Both the position numbers and the translations under genes were made by a program. DNA of 35,306 nucleotides from Gammaproteobacteria bacterium. Lineage in GTDB: Bacteria > Pseudomonadota > Gammaproteobacteria > Steroidobacterales > Woeseiaceae. Where the stretch lies: contig JAOTUU010000012.1 of the NCBI GenBank assembly GCA_029863705.1, forward strand, positions 1 to 35,306, written 5' to 3'. Of this stretch, positions 1 through 9,413 are shown piece by piece. Numbering within the stretch: the stretch's first letter is position 1; each line of letters opens with the position of its first letter. The notes under the pieces were generated by a model. It saw nothing but the letters and a program-made list of their open reading frames with translations. It did no database searches and had not been told where the DNA came from.

Positions 1-168
1 CTGCTCCAGAAAATGCTGCCCGCCGTCAATATCTTGTCGAAAAACGTGCAGCGCCTTATTCGCTTCGCTATCGATCTTGCTGGCAGACCAGTCAACGGAG
101 GCACAGGACTGCAAAAAACCACCGGCAACCAGAATCGCGACCACCTTTAGCAGAGATTTCTTCATCAT
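1..168 (-). CDS. Partial SYLF/YSC84-like outer-membrane lipoprotein (N-terminal 56 aa)
   Basis: Only the first 56 codons are in the window; the gene runs off the left edge. The N-terminus is a lipoprotein signal peptide: MMKK, a hydrophobic stretch, then the lipobox L-Q-S-C with the acylated Cys at residue 22. Alanine follows the Cys, so there is no Asp retention signal and outer-membrane sorting is expected. The mature start (K-I-D-S-E-A-N-K-A-L-x-x-F, then G-G-x-x-F-L) resembles the opening of SYLF (YSC84) domains, which are lipid-binding modules; this is a pattern match over a short segment. A GAGGTGA Shine-Dalgarno sequence precedes the tandem ATGATG. The start lies 2 nt after the hutG stop, so it is probably co-transcribed with the hut operon, although no histidine-related role is known for the family. 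Confidence 0.6.
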   Translation of the reverse strand, partial: MMKKSLLKVVAILVAGGFLQSCASVDWSASKIDSEANKALHVFRQDIDGGQHFLEQ

Positions 169-170
169 TT

Positions 171-962
171 TCACCTCGAAAAATGCCGTTTTGCCGCACT
201 GACGAAGGCCGTGAGCATACGCTCGAGCGTAACACGAAGCTCGGACGCCTTCGCCTCATCATAGTTGCGCGTCGCCTCGTCCATGTAAGCGCGCTGTGCC
301 AGCTCAAGCTGAATCACTTGTATGTTATCCGCAAGTCGACCGTAATGGCGCGTAATATATCCGCCCTCAAAACGCCCATTCACAACGGTCTCAAAGGGGC
401 TGTCTTCAGCAATTTCGATGACGTCGCCGGCGATACCGGCATCACAGCTACGCCCACCCCAGGTACCAAGATTTAAAATCGGCAGATCACCGTCAAAGAG
501 CCGCGGCACGCGACTGGCGATTGAATGTGCGTCCCACAGAAGTGCAAAACCGTGGGACCGCGAGAATTCGGCCAACGTGTCGTTGATTTTGGCGTGATAA
601 GGCATCCAGAATTGCTCAACACGCGCAGCGACGTCGATACCAGTCCCGTCGCTGTAGATGTCCTGGCCATCGAACGTGTGCCGGGGGCACAGGCCGGTGG
701 CGACCTGCCCTTCGTACAAGGTCGCGTTGTCGGCTGGCCGGTTGAGATCAACAACGTATCGCGAAAGCTGTGCCGAAATTGTCGCTGCGCCGAGACCGCG
801 AACAAATTCGTACAGCTTCGAGACGTGCCAATCGGTATCGGGAATATCCCTGCCCGCCCCGGTCATCGTCATCGCAATATCGTCCGGCAGAATTCTGCCA
901 TCGTGCGGCACGCTTACCAGAAGCGGTATCGAACCCGGGTGGAATGTAAATGTGTCCGTCAT
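171..962 (-). CDS. hutG: N-formylglutamate amidohydrolase (deformylase) HutG
   Basis: A 263-aa protein of the N-formylglutamate amidohydrolase family, of normal length. It hydrolyses N-formyl-L-glutamate to glutamate and formate, the last step of the five-step histidine pathway in the cytosol. The family hallmarks are visible: an N-terminal S-V-P-H-D-G strand (about residues 17-22), S-R-Y-V-V-D-L-N-R-P (about 67-76), a central L-W-D-A-H-S metal-binding segment (about 143-148) and G-G-Y-I-T-R-H-Y-G near residue 200. The ATG overlaps the hutH stop as ATGA, so translation is probably coupled. HutG together with HutF in the same operon shows that the deiminase/deformylase branch is used rather than direct formiminoglutamase. 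Confidence 0.95.
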   Translation of the reverse strand: MTDTFTFHPGSIPLLVSVPHDGRILPDDIAMTMTGAGRDIPDTDWHVSKLYEFVRGLGAATISAQLSRYVVDLNRPADNATLYEGQVATGLCPRHTFDGQDIYSDGTGIDVAARVEQFWMPYHAKINDTLAEFSRSHGFALLWDAHSIASRVPRLFDGDLPILNLGTWGGRSCDAGIAGDVIEIAEDSPFETVVNGRFEGGYITRHYGRLADNIQVIQLELAQRAYMDEATRNYDEAKASELRVTLERMLTAFVSAAKRHFSR

Positions 963-2488
963 ACGCTATGACTGGGGAGAACCGATTCCGCGTACGCGCA
1001 GAAAGCCCCTTCGTCAATCAAGCCCGCAACTCTTGCGATATCCGCAGACATTGATCGATCCTCAGCGTATGCCGGGGAAACTTCGCGTATCGCCACGATG
1101 ACTTTTTCGAGTATCGGCGAGCTCTTTTGCGGGAGATGAAACTCAACGCCTTGTGCCGCGGCGAGAAGCTCAATTGCAACAATGTTGGCGATATTGTCGA
1201 TCATTTCGTGGAGGCGGCGTGCCGCGAACGTTGCCATGCTGACATGGTCTTCCTGGTTGGCCGAGGTTGGAATGCTGTCGACGCTGGCGGGATGGGCATG
1301 TGACTTGTTTTCGGAGACGAGCGCGGCGGCCGTGACCTGCTCCATCATGAAACCGCTATTCAGGCCGCCCTCTTTAACCAGGAATGGCGGCAAACCACTG
1401 AGATTCGCGTCGATCAGCAACGCGATGCGCCGCTCGGACAATGAACCTATCTCGGCAATTGCCAGGGCCAGGTAGTCGGCCGCCAGGGCAACCGGTTCCG
1501 CGTGGAAGTTACCGCCGGAGAGCACGGCGTTGGACTCCGCAAAAACGAGCGGGTTGTCGGTAACTGCATTGGCTTCCGTCTCGAGAACGCCGCAAACATG
1601 ACGTACCACATCAAGGCACGCACCCATGACCTGTGGTTGGCAGCGTATCGAGTACGGATCCTGCACGTGATCACAAGTTACGTGAGAGGCGCGAATCTCG
1701 CTGTCTCGCATGAGTTCGCGCAAGACGCCCGCGACAGCAATCTGGCCGCCGTGGCCACGCACAGTCTGAATTCGCTTGTCGAACGGCGTGTCGCTTCCTT
1801 TGACCGCATCGGACGACAATGCACCAGCCGCGAGTGCCGCAGCCAGGACGTTCTCGGTGCGAAATACAGCCGCTAATGCCAATGCGGTGGAAACCTGTGT
1901 GCCATTGAGCAGTGCCAGCCCTTCCTTTGGCGCAAGCTTGATGGGCTCGATTCCCGCCTCCTTAAGCGCCAGCTCCGCAGGCACAATCGTGCCCTGTATT
2001 TTCGCTTCACCGACGCCGATCAGTACACCCGCCATGTGTGCCAATGGCGCGAGATCACCCGATGCGCCAACGGATCCCTGCGAAGGTATGCGCGGATAAA
2101 TATTGTGGTTGATCAATTCACACAATGCTTCAACGAGTTCCAGTCGCACGCCCGAGAAACCCTCCGCGAGTGCGATGACCTTCATCAGCATCACGAGGCG
2201 AACGATATCGTCATCCAGATCTTCGCCGACACCAACGGCATGTGAGCGCACCAGGTTTTCCTGTAAATGCGCGAGTTCGTCGTCATCGATGCGTACATTT
2301 GCCAGCTGTCCGAAGCCGGTATTGACGCCGTAGACCTCATCACCTGCCGCAACCACATTGACGATAAGCTCGTTGGACTCGGCGATGCGTCGACGCGTAT
2401 CGTCGCCCAGGCTCACTTTTAGCGGTTGTCGCCATGCCGCACGCAACTCAGCGAGACCGACCAGTTGATTGTCTATGGTCAATTTCAT
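959..2488 (-). CDS. hutH: Histidine ammonia-lyase HutH
   Basis: A 509-aa protein, the usual length for the family. It deaminates L-histidine to trans-urocanate and ammonia without an added cofactor. The residues that cyclise into the MIO electrophile, Ala-Ser-Gly, are at 142-144 within [13 protein letters not shown]. The conserved active-site tyrosine segment [10 protein letters not shown] is at 51-60. Further family blocks are L-L-N-G-T-Q near residue 195 and the [11 protein letters not shown] segment near 280. Both ends overlap neighbours by 4 nt (hutU upstream, hutG downstream). Nothing suggests damage; the enzyme should be active. Confidence 0.97.
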   Translation of the reverse strand: MKLTIDNQLVGLAELRAAWRQPLKVSLGDDTRRRIAESNELIVNVVAAGDEVYGVNTGFGQLANVRIDDDELAHLQENLVRSHAVGVGEDLDDDIVRLVMLMKVIALAEGFSGVRLELVEALCELINHNIYPRIPSQGSVGASGDLAPLAHMAGVLIGVGEAKIQGTIVPAELALKEAGIEPIKLAPKEGLALLNGTQVSTALALAAVFRTENVLAAALAAGALSSDAVKGSDTPFDKRIQTVRGHGGQIAVAGVLRELMRDSEIRASHVTCDHVQDPYSIRCQPQVMGACLDVVRHVCGVLETEANAVTDNPLVFAESNAVLSGGNFHAEPVALAADYLALAIAEIGSLSERRIALLIDANLSGLPPFLVKEGGLNSGFMMEQVTAAALVSENKSHAHPASVDSIPTSANQEDHVSMATFAARRLHEMIDNIANIVAIELLAAAQGVEFHLPQKSSPILEKVIVAIREVSPAYAEDRSMSADIARVAGLIDEGAFCAYAESVLPSHSV

Positions 2489-4155
2489 TTCGCACCCCCA
2501 TGGTCCAGCATCGGCAGATTCAGCCCATGCTCTCTTGCGCAGTCAATTGCGTCTTCATAACCCGCATCGGCGTGTCGCATTACACCCGTAGCCGGGTCAT
2601 TCCAGAGCACCCGGGCGATGCGCCTGTCGGCGTCTTCCGAGCCATCACAGACAATGACGAGCCCCGCATGTTGCGCGTAGCCCATACCAACACCGCCACC
2701 GTGATGGAAAGAAACCCAGGTAGCGCCGCTCGCCGTGTTCAACAACGCGTTGAGCAAAGGCCAGTCAGATACGGCATCAGAGCCATCGCGCATCGACTCC
2801 GTCTCCCTGTTCGGGCTCGCAACGGAGCCACTATCAAGATGATCCCGGCCTATGACGACAGGTGCTTTCAGTTCGCCACTTCGCACCATCTCGTTGAACG
2901 CGAGGCCGAGCCGGTCGCGCTGCCCCAAACCGACCCAGCAGATACGCGCGGGCAAGCCCTGAAAATGAATACGCTCGCGCGCGGCATCGAGCCATGCGTG
3001 CAGATGTGCATCCTCCGGAATCAACTCCTTAACCTTGGCATCGGTTTTATAAATGTCCTCGGGATCGCCCGACAACGCAACCCAGCGAAAAGGTCCGACA
3101 CCGCGGCAGAATAGAGGTCGCACGTAGGCGGGAACGAAGCCTGGGAAATCGAAAGCGTTGTCGACGCCTTCGTTGAGTGCTTCCTGGCGGATGTTGTTGC
3201 CGTAATCGAACGTCGGAATTCCAGCTTTTTGGAATTCGAGCATCGCCCGCACGTGGACCGCCATCGATTTGCGTGCCGCCGCTGCGACCGCATCCGGGTC
3301 GCTGACGCGACCTTCTTCCCACTGCTCCACGCTCCAGCCAATCGGCAGATAGCCATTGGCCGGATCGTGCGCCGACGTCTGATCTGTTACCGCATCAGGC
3401 CTTACGCCACGCTTGACCATCTCCGGCAGCAATTCTGCGGCGTTGCCGAGCAAACCAATACTCACAGCAGCCCGCTCGTCGACCGATTTGTTGATGAGCG
3501 CGAGTGCCTCATCAAGTGACTCCGCACGAGTATCGAGATAGCCCGTCTCGAGCCGTTTGTCGATGCGGCTGGACTGACATTCTATTGCGAGCATCGATGC
3601 ACCCGCCATTGTCGCTGCCAGAGGCTGTGCACCGCCCATGCCACCGAGTCCTGCTGTCAAAATCCAGCGCCCGGCCAGATCGCCGCCATAATGCTGCCGC
3701 CCCATTTCGGCGAAGGTCTCGTAAGTACCCTGCACGATTCCCTGGCTGCCGATGTAGATCCACGAACCCGCCGTCATCTGGCCAAACATCATCAGACCTT
3801 TGCGGTCGAGCTCACGAAAGTGCTCCCAGTTCGCCCACGCCGGAACGAGGTTCGAATTCGCTATCAGCACTCGTGGGGCGTCCGCATGTGTTTTAAACAC
3901 GCCCACGGGCTTACCCGATTGCACCAGCAGAGTTTCATCGGCTTCGAGTGTCTTGAGTGTGCTGACTATCACGTCGAATGCTTCCCAGTTGCGTGCAGCT
4001 TTGCCAATGCCTCCATAAACCACAAGGTCTTCCGGGCGTTCAGCCACGTCCGGATCGAGGTTGTTCATGATCATTCGCAATGGCGCTTCGGTGAGCCAGC
4101 TTTTCGCCTGAAGTTCTGTCCCAACAGGTGCTTTGATCGTTCGTTTCTTTCTCAT
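2485..4155 (-). CDS. hutU: Urocanate hydratase HutU
   Basis: A 556-aa urocanase that hydrates urocanate to 4-imidazolone-5-propionate using tightly bound NAD+ as electrophile. The urocanase signature [10 protein letters not shown] is at 398-407, with its active-site Cys at 406. The Gly-rich [11 protein letters not shown] stretch at about 168-177 fits the NAD-binding Rossmann part. Y-G-N-N-I-R-Q-E-A near 318-326 and [13 protein letters not shown] at 346-358 are also typical of the family. It overlaps hutC upstream and hutH downstream by ATGA junctions. Length and motifs are complete. Confidence 0.97.
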   Translation of the reverse strand: MRKKRTIKAPVGTELQAKSWLTEAPLRMIMNNLDPDVAERPEDLVVYGGIGKAARNWEAFDVIVSTLKTLEADETLLVQSGKPVGVFKTHADAPRVLIANSNLVPAWANWEHFRELDRKGLMMFGQMTAGSWIYIGSQGIVQGTYETFAEMGRQHYGGDLAGRWILTAGLGGMGGAQPLAATMAGASMLAIECQSSRIDKRLETGYLDTRAESLDEALALINKSVDERAAVSIGLLGNAAELLPEMVKRGVRPDAVTDQTSAHDPANGYLPIGWSVEQWEEGRVSDPDAVAAAARKSMAVHVRAMLEFQKAGIPTFDYGNNIRQEALNEGVDNAFDFPGFVPAYVRPLFCRGVGPFRWVALSGDPEDIYKTDAKVKELIPEDAHLHAWLDAARERIHFQGLPARICWVGLGQRDRLGLAFNEMVRSGELKAPVVIGRDHLDSGSVASPNRETESMRDGSDAVSDWPLLNALLNTASGATWVSFHHGGGVGMGYAQHAGLVIVCDGSEDADRRIARVLWNDPATGVMRHADAGYEDAIDCAREHGLNLPMLDHGGAK

Positions 4156-4919
4156 CGTTCTATGGTCTCCAGTTCCACGACGTTGGCCATCGTCGATTTG
4201 GGTGTTCCGGGAGGGGTGTAGTGGCCAGTCAGCTCATAGCGACTGCCCGGGTGGTGCAGGCGCGCAAAAGTAACGGGCCGACCGTGTGACCAGGTGCGTC
4301 GAATGACAACCAGGCTGGGCTCGTTGTCGGTCATTTGTAATTGCTGGCGAACTGCAGCATTCGGCAGCGTCGCCCGCACCACCTGTTCCGCTTCCTGAAG
4401 TGGCGAAATAGCCGTCAGGTAGGCGCTCGGTGTCACCGTTCGAAAATCTTGCTCGATACATTCGGGCGCGAAATCCGCGACGACGTATCGATCCTCGACC
4501 TGAACCGGGCTGGAATTTTCGAAATGCACGAGCAGCAGATGAAATACATCCGTACCTTGCTCGACATCCAATGCCCGGGCGATTTCACCGCGGGCGTGCT
4601 GGCGCGACTGCCGCACGACTTCGCAGGAGTGTGTGTGGCCACGGCGCGTAATTTCGTCTGCGATGTTTTGCACTTCAAGCACGTGAGATCGAGCCCGAAA
4701 ATCAGACACAAACGTGCCACGACCGGCGATGCGATCGACATAACCTTCATCGGTCAGCTCGCGCAATGCACGATTCGCGGTCATGCGCGAAACGTTCATC
4801 GATTCCACCAGGTCGTTTTCTGACGGCACCCGATCCCGGGGTCTCAGGTCGCCGTTCGATATGCGCCCAATGATCAGGTCCTTGAGTTGCTGGTATCTTG
4901 GTTTTACGAGCGCTGTCAC
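4152..4919 (-). CDS. hutC: GntR/HutC-family histidine utilisation repressor
   Basis: The reading frame opens further upstream, but I place the start at the GTG at 4919. There the product begins [13 protein letters not shown], the GTG overlaps the hutF stop as GTGA, and the result is 255 aa, normal for HutC. Residues about 7-75 form a GntR winged helix-turn-helix ([22 protein letters not shown]). The rest is a UTRA ligand-binding domain, ending in the H[12 protein letters not shown] segment. HutC proteins repress hut genes until urocanate binds. Lying second in the operon it would control its own expression, and the palindrome at 6291-6300 is its probable operator. Confidence 0.93.
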   Translation of the reverse strand: MTALVKPRYQQLKDLIIGRISNGDLRPRDRVPSENDLVESMNVSRMTANRALRELTDEGYVDRIAGRGTFVSDFRARSHVLEVQNIADEITRRGHTHSCEVVRQSRQHARGEIARALDVEQGTDVFHLLLVHFENSSPVQVEDRYVVADFAPECIEQDFRTVTPSAYLTAISPLQEAEQVVRATLPNAAVRQQLQMTDNEPSLVVIRRTWSHGRPVTFARLHHPGSRYELTGHYTPPGTPKSTMANVVELETIER

Positions 4920-6274
4920 GGTGCTTCCCCGATTTTCCGCAGCGCGTCTGCAAACGCGGCTCGAGTATCGGCCTGACCTACATGTTGCCCGTCGATAACC
5001 TGCCATTGGCCGTGAACCATGACGCGCTCGATTGGCAGGCGGTAGCCCGAAAAAACCAGCGCATCGAGCAACGATGCCTCATCGTGACCAACCAGCATTG
5101 GGTCGTCGTCATACAGCGCAACCAGATCCGCCACGGCACCGCTTTGAATACCCGCTATCTCTCGCATACTGATCTGCGCGCCTCCATCGAGCGCACGTGA
5201 AAACAACTCCCGGCCAACATGTGATTGCTGCAGCGATGCGACGTTTCTCGATTGCGTTACAAGGCGCTGGCCGTACTCCAGCCAGCGAAGTTCCTCGAAC
5301 GGATTTATGGAAACGTGGCTATCGGAACCGATGGCCATTCTTCCGCCTGCGCTGAGAAAATCATGCAACGGAAACAGGCCATCGCCAAGGTTCGCTTCGG
5401 TACTCGGGCAAAGGCACACAACCGCCGCTGAATGCGCCAGGGACTCGATTTCGTCCGCATCCATGTGCGTCGCATGTACCAGGCACCAATTGTCTCCGAC
5501 ATCGAAATTCTCGAGCAACCAGCGAACCGGGCGTCGGCCATAAGCGGCCATCGACTGGTCGACCTCGCGCTGTTGCTCGGCGATATGCAAGTGCATCGGC
5601 AGATCCTGAGAGTCGGCGATACTGGCAATCTCTACTAGCGACTCTTTGCTGACGGCACGCAGACTGTGCGCACCGATGCCCACATTTAGTGTTTCTGATG
5701 CCCGCTCACGAACCCGCCCGTGATGTGCCAGGAAACTCTCGACATCATTGGCGAACAACTTCTGGTGACCCACCGGCTCTGGTTGATCGAACCCGGATCG
5801 CTCATACAGCACCGGGACGTAAGTCATGCGAATACCGCTGTCTTTTGCCGCAGCGCAGAGCGCGTTGAACATCACGTCGTCGTGCCGGCTGCCACCTGGC
5901 TCCGAATGTAAGTAGTGAAATTCGGCAACGGACGTATAGCCGCTCGCAAGCATCTCGCTGTACGCCTGCTGCGCGATCGCCGCGAGCAAGTCAGCATTGA
6001 GCCGCCCCGCCAGCGCATACATGCGCTCGCGCCAGGTCCAGAAGTTGTCGTGTCCGGTTGCGGAACGCTCCTCGGTCCTGCCCGCGAGCGCTCGCTGGAA
6101 TGCGTGGCTGTGGGCATTACAAAGTCCTGGAATGATGACACCCGCCACAAAGTCACCGGACTCGGCCGAGGTATTTGCAGTGGCGCTCCCGATGCGCCCG
6201 CCGTCAAGCTGCAAGCGGACATTGTCTGCCCAGCCCTTTTGCAGCAACGCTTTACGAGCGAAAATAGACGACAC
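4916..6274 (-). CDS. hutF: Formimidoylglutamate deiminase HutF
   Basis: An amidohydrolase-superfamily enzyme converting N-formimino-L-glutamate to N-formyl-L-glutamate and ammonia, the substrate of HutG. I choose the GTG at 6274 (S-S-I-F-A-R-K-A-L-L follows), giving 452 aa, the usual HutF size. An in-frame ATG at 6328 would put the HutC operator inside the coding sequence and adds residues with no family resemblance. Metal-site motifs: N-A-H-S-H-A-F-Q at 53-60, H-L-H-I-A-E in the middle, V-H-A-T-H-M-D, and A-I-G-S-D-S-H-V-S towards the C-terminus. It is the first gene of the leftward hut operon, divergent from hutI, and overlaps hutC by 4 nt. Confidence 0.94.
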   Translation of the reverse strand: MSSIFARKALLQKGWADNVRLQLDGGRIGSATANTSAESGDFVAGVIIPGLCNAHSHAFQRALAGRTEERSATGHDNFWTWRERMYALAGRLNADLLAAIAQQAYSEMLASGYTSVAEFHYLHSEPGGSRHDDVMFNALCAAAKDSGIRMTYVPVLYERSGFDQPEPVGHQKLFANDVESFLAHHGRVRERASETLNVGIGAHSLRAVSKESLVEIASIADSQDLPMHLHIAEQQREVDQSMAAYGRRPVRWLLENFDVGDNWCLVHATHMDADEIESLAHSAAVVCLCPSTEANLGDGLFPLHDFLSAGGRMAIGSDSHVSINPFEELRWLEYGQRLVTQSRNVASLQQSHVGRELFSRALDGGAQISMREIAGIQSGAVADLVALYDDDPMLVGHDEASLLDALVFSGYRLPIERVMVHGQWQVIDGQHVGQADTRAAFADALRKIGEAP

Positions 6275-6289
6275 TGGAGGCCCATCAAG

Positions 6290-6300
6290 TTGTATATACA
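6290..6300. promoter_or_regulatory. Probable HutC operator in the hutF-hutI divergent promoter
   Basis: TGTATATACA at 6291-6300 is a perfect 10-bp palindrome, preceded by one more T. It lies 17 bp before the chosen hutF start and 43 bp before the hutI start. As I recall it, TTGTATATACAA-like sites are the HutC binding motif in Proteobacteria. The TATATA core could also serve as the -10 region of either promoter, so bound HutC would occlude RNA polymerase in both directions. I could not make out convincing -35 boxes. Confidence 0.75.
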
Positions 6301-6342
6301 GCTTTGGCCATGATACCGTCGAAAGCATACTCGGAGCAACGA

Positions 6343-7566
6343 ATGATGGACTGGGATCTGCTGCTGACAGACGCGCGCATCGCAACTATGCGACGCGATT
6401 CGCCCGGTTTCGGTGTCGTCGAGGACGGCGCGATCGCGATCGCAGATGGTGCGCTGGCGTGGCTTGGGCCGCACACGGATCTTCCCGGGAAAACGGCGGC
6501 AGTTACCCGATCCCTTGCGGGTCAGTGGGTAACTCCGGCACTGATAGATTGCCATACGCACCTGGTTTTTGGCGGCGATCGCTCGGCCGAGTTCGAGCAA
6601 CGCCTCCAGGGCGCAAGTTACGAGGACATTGCCCGCTCCGGCGGCGGCATTCTTTCGACGCGCAAGGCTACTCGCGAGGCAACGCCTGATGCGTTATTCG
6701 AATCAGCGATGCGGCGCGTGCGAATGCTCGAAGCCGACGGTGTTGCGACCGTCGAGATCAAATCCGGTTACGGGCTCGATATCGATAACGAGATCAAGAT
6801 GCTCGAGGTCGCACGCCGAATCGGAACGTCATCGAGTTTGACGGTCCGCACCACCCTGCTCGCTGCCCACACTGTTCCGCCAGAATTTATTGGCGATGCA
6901 GATGCTTACATCGACCTCATCTGCGACGAGCTGCTGCCACTGGTCGCAGAAAGAAAACTCGCCGACGCAGTCGACGCTTACTGCGAAACAATCGCGTTCA
7001 ACGTCGACCAGGTCGCGAAAGTTTTTAGCTGCGCACAGTCATTCGGGATTCCGGTGAAATTGCACGCCGACCAACTCAGCGATAGCGGCGGCGCATCTTT
7101 GGCAGCGAGGTTTGGCGCACTCTCAGCCGACCATCTCGAGTACGCGCGGTCGTCCGGTGTGGCAGCGATGGCAAATGCCGGAACCGTTGCCGTGCTCTTG
7201 CCTGGCGCCTTTCTAACCCTGAACGAAACACAACAGCCGCCTGTTGATGAATTACGCCAACGAAGCGTGCCTATCGCAATTGCTACCGATTGTAATCCCG
7301 GCACATCACCGCTTTGCTCAGTGCGCGAGGCCATGGCGCTTGCAAGCCGACTGTTCAAACTCACGCCGCAGGAGTGCCTTGCGGGCGCAACGCGTGAGGC
7401 GGCCGTCGCGCTCGGCCTCGGCGAAGATCGCGGTACACTCGAGACCGGCAAACGCGCTGACCTCGCGATTTGGGACATCGGACATCCGAGGGATCTTAGC
7501 TACTGGCTCGGCAGCCCCTCGCTGGCGGGCTTGTTAATAGCAGGTCGGGATGTCAGTCTGACCTGA
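6343..7566 (+). CDS. hutI: Imidazolonepropionase HutI
   Basis: Hydrolyses 4-imidazolone-5-propionate to N-formimino-L-glutamate, third step of histidine degradation. The start is the first of two ATGs (6343), preceded by CGGAG 7-11 nt upstream. That gives 407 aa, typical for HutI; a longer reading from 6304 would overlap the promoter region. Metal ligand motif I-D-C-H-T-H is at 68-73 (His71, His73). The substrate-site segment I-K-S-G-Y-G-L is near 140, V-K-L-H-A-D-Q near 240, S-A-D-H-L-E-Y near 263 and A-T-D-C-N-P-G-T near 318. It is the only catabolic hut gene on the + strand, and the MFS gene starts 2 nt after its stop. Confidence 0.96.
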   Translation: MMDWDLLLTDARIATMRRDSPGFGVVEDGAIAIADGALAWLGPHTDLPGKTAAVTRSLAGQWVTPALIDCHTHLVFGGDRSAEFEQRLQGASYEDIARSGGGILSTRKATREATPDALFESAMRRVRMLEADGVATVEIKSGYGLDIDNEIKMLEVARRIGTSSSLTVRTTLLAAHTVPPEFIGDADAYIDLICDELLPLVAERKLADAVDAYCETIAFNVDQVAKVFSCAQSFGIPVKLHADQLSDSGGASLAARFGALSADHLEYARSSGVAAMANAGTVAVLLPGAFLTLNETQQPPVDELRQRSVPIAIATDCNPGTSPLCSVREAMALASRLFKLTPQECLAGATREAAVALGLGEDRGTLETGKRADLAIWDIGHPRDLSYWLGSPSLAGLLIAGRDVSLT

Positions 7567-7568
7567 TC

Positions 7569-8798
7569 GTGAGCCCCCCCGCCCCCCACCATAAGCGAAG
7601 CTTCGTCGTTACGCTCGGCCTGCTGACGGGCCTGGCCGCGCTGACAGTTGACCTCAGCCTCCCTGCCATACCGGCAATGGTTGAAGCCCTCGCAACCAAC
7701 CTGCAGCGCAGCCAGCAAATCGTCGGTATATTCATGGCGGGCATGGCCTTCGGCCAGATTCCAGCCGGGCTGTTTGCCGATCGTCTTGGCCGCATGCCTG
7801 TCCTGTATGTTGGCATGTCGCTGTTCGCAATAGCCGCGACAATAGCCGCTAACGCGAATGATATCGAAGTCTTACTTGGCGCTCGTTTTCTGCAGGGATT
7901 CGGTGCCGCATCTGCGCTCGTTGTATCCCGCGCAATCGTCAGGGACGTTGCAAGTGGCAAAGAAGCGGCACGCCTGATGTCGTTAATGATGATGATCTTT
8001 ACAGCGGCACCTGTCATCGCGCCAAGCATCGGCGCATTGCTCGTTGCGCAATGGGGTTGGCGCACTCCGTTTACCCTCATCGCCGCGTGTGGCTTCGCGA
8101 TACTGCTCGCAATTCGCAGTAACCTTTTCGAGACTCACACACCGACCACCGGACAACACCCCGTGCGCCAGTTGATCTCCAGCTTCGCCGAATTCTTTTC
8201 CCACCGGCAGAGCATCTTTGGGCTGCTGTTGATCATCCTCCCACCTGCAGGGTTCATGTCGATAATTACTGTATCTGCCGCACTTGTCGTCGAAATCTAC
8301 GGATTCTCGATACAGGCGTTCGGCTTGGTGTTCGCGACCGCCGGACTATCGATACTTTCCGGTGCTGCGGTCAATCGTATTCTGGTTGCCCGATTCGACA
8401 TGATGCAGTTACTCACTATCGCTGTTGTGCTCATCGCAATCAGCGGTACGCAATTGCTTGTAATTGCCTGGCTCGATAGCGCCCCGTTCTGGTGGCTATG
8501 GATGAACATCTGCATCTTCATGTTTACGGTCGCCATCCTCATGCCGAATTCCCTGGTTGTCGCGCTTGACCCGCTGCCCCGAATCGCCGGTGTGGCCTCA
8601 TCGATTATCGGTACGCTGCAAAACATCCTGGGGGCCATTGGCGCGATTGCCGGTGCATTGATATATGACGGCAGTGTTCGCCACAGCGTTGTCATCATCG
8701 CCACCGTATCCGCTATTACGATCGCGGTTTTTTTGCTCAAACCATTGATCGCACCCGGACCCTTCATGCACCACCCGGACGAACTCGCGCGGGACTGA
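7569..8798 (+). CDS. Bcr/CflA-type MFS transporter
   Basis: A 409-aa inner-membrane protein with about twelve hydrophobic segments. After TM2 comes an MFS motif A of the form G-Q-x-P-A-G-x-x-A-D-R-x-G-R-x-P. This and the loop R-F-L-Q-G-F-G-A-A resemble the Bcr/CflA (DHA1) drug and metabolite exporters. It starts at a GTG 2 nt after the hutI stop, so it is very likely co-transcribed with hutI and HutC-controlled. The family usually exports drugs or amino-acid-derived compounds. In this position it may move histidine, urocanate or a pathway intermediate, but neither substrate nor direction can be read from the sequence. It converges with the nitroreductase gene. Confidence 0.85.
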   Translation: MSPPAPHHKRSFVVTLGLLTGLAALTVDLSLPAIPAMVEALATNLQRSQQIVGIFMAGMAFGQIPAGLFADRLGRMPVLYVGMSLFAIAATIAANANDIEVLLGARFLQGFGAASALVVSRAIVRDVASGKEAARLMSLMMMIFTAAPVIAPSIGALLVAQWGWRTPFTLIAACGFAILLAIRSNLFETHTPTTGQHPVRQLISSFAEFFSHRQSIFGLLLIILPPAGFMSIITVSAALVVEIYGFSIQAFGLVFATAGLSILSGAAVNRILVARFDMMQLLTIAVVLIAISGTQLLVIAWLDSAPFWWLWMNICIFMFTVAILMPNSLVVALDPLPRIAGVASSIIGTLQNILGAIGAIAGALIYDGSVRHSVVIIATVSAITIAVFLLKPLIAPGPFMHHPDELARD

Positions 8799-8821
8799 AA
8801 ACCAGGGCCAGGGGAATTTGC

Positions 8822-9406
8822 CTAGGGGAGTTCCGTCAGCACATCTGTCGCGGGCTTGCGGACCTGATCCGGTGTGACTTTTGGGTAGCCGTAGCAGATC
8901 AGGCCGACAACAAGCTCGTGGTCTGCATCAATACCAACGATATCCAGGAAACGCGAGTCGCGTGTGATGTCGCCAGTAGTCCACTTTGAGCCGACACCGG
9001 CTTTCCACAGATACAGCATCAGGTTCTGCACAGCGGCGCTGCACGCTGCGAGATCCTCTTGCTGCAGTGTCGGCTCTTTCGACCTGCGGCAGCTTACAAC
9101 TAACCATCCCGGCTTTTCGGACCAGCTCTTCGCTTTGAAATCGGCTGCTTGCGCGTCCTTTTTTGCTGTGACGATGTCCCGTATGAGGTCCAGACATATC
9201 GTTTTCGTTTGCTTGCCAAGCACATAAAACGCCCAGGGTTCTGTTACGTGGTGATTGGGCGCCCAGGTTGCGACTTCGATCGCATCACGAATGAGTTTTT
9301 CCGGCACCGGCGTTTGCAAAAACAGGTTGATCGTCCGCCGCCCGCGCAGCACCTCGCCAAATTCACGCAGGTCGTTACTCTCGAAGCTCGGTGCCGGTTT
9401 TTTCAT
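8822..9406 (-). CDS. Nitroreductase-family flavoprotein
   Basis: A 194-aa FMN-dependent nitroreductase-family protein. The start at 9406 (M-K-K-P-A-P-S-F-E) follows AAAGGG and lies 7 nt after the cytochrome b561 stop; the frame stays open further upstream into that gene. Family features: an N-terminal R-G-R-R-T-I-N-L-F segment for FMN phosphate binding, A-T-W-A-P-N-H-H near residue 50, and a C-terminal G-L-I-C-Y-G-Y-P segment. It is a compact form, similar in size to E. coli YdjA. The electron acceptor is unknown. It is the last gene of a leftward group with cytochrome b561. Confidence 0.85.
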   Translation of the reverse strand: MKKPAPSFESNDLREFGEVLRGRRTINLFLQTPVPEKLIRDAIEVATWAPNHHVTEPWAFYVLGKQTKTICLDLIRDIVTAKKDAQAADFKAKSWSEKPGWLVVSCRRSKEPTLQQEDLAACSAAVQNLMLYLWKAGVGSKWTTGDITRDSRFLDIVGIDADHELVVGLICYGYPKVTPDQVRKPATDVLTELP

Positions 9407-9413
9407 TGCCCTT

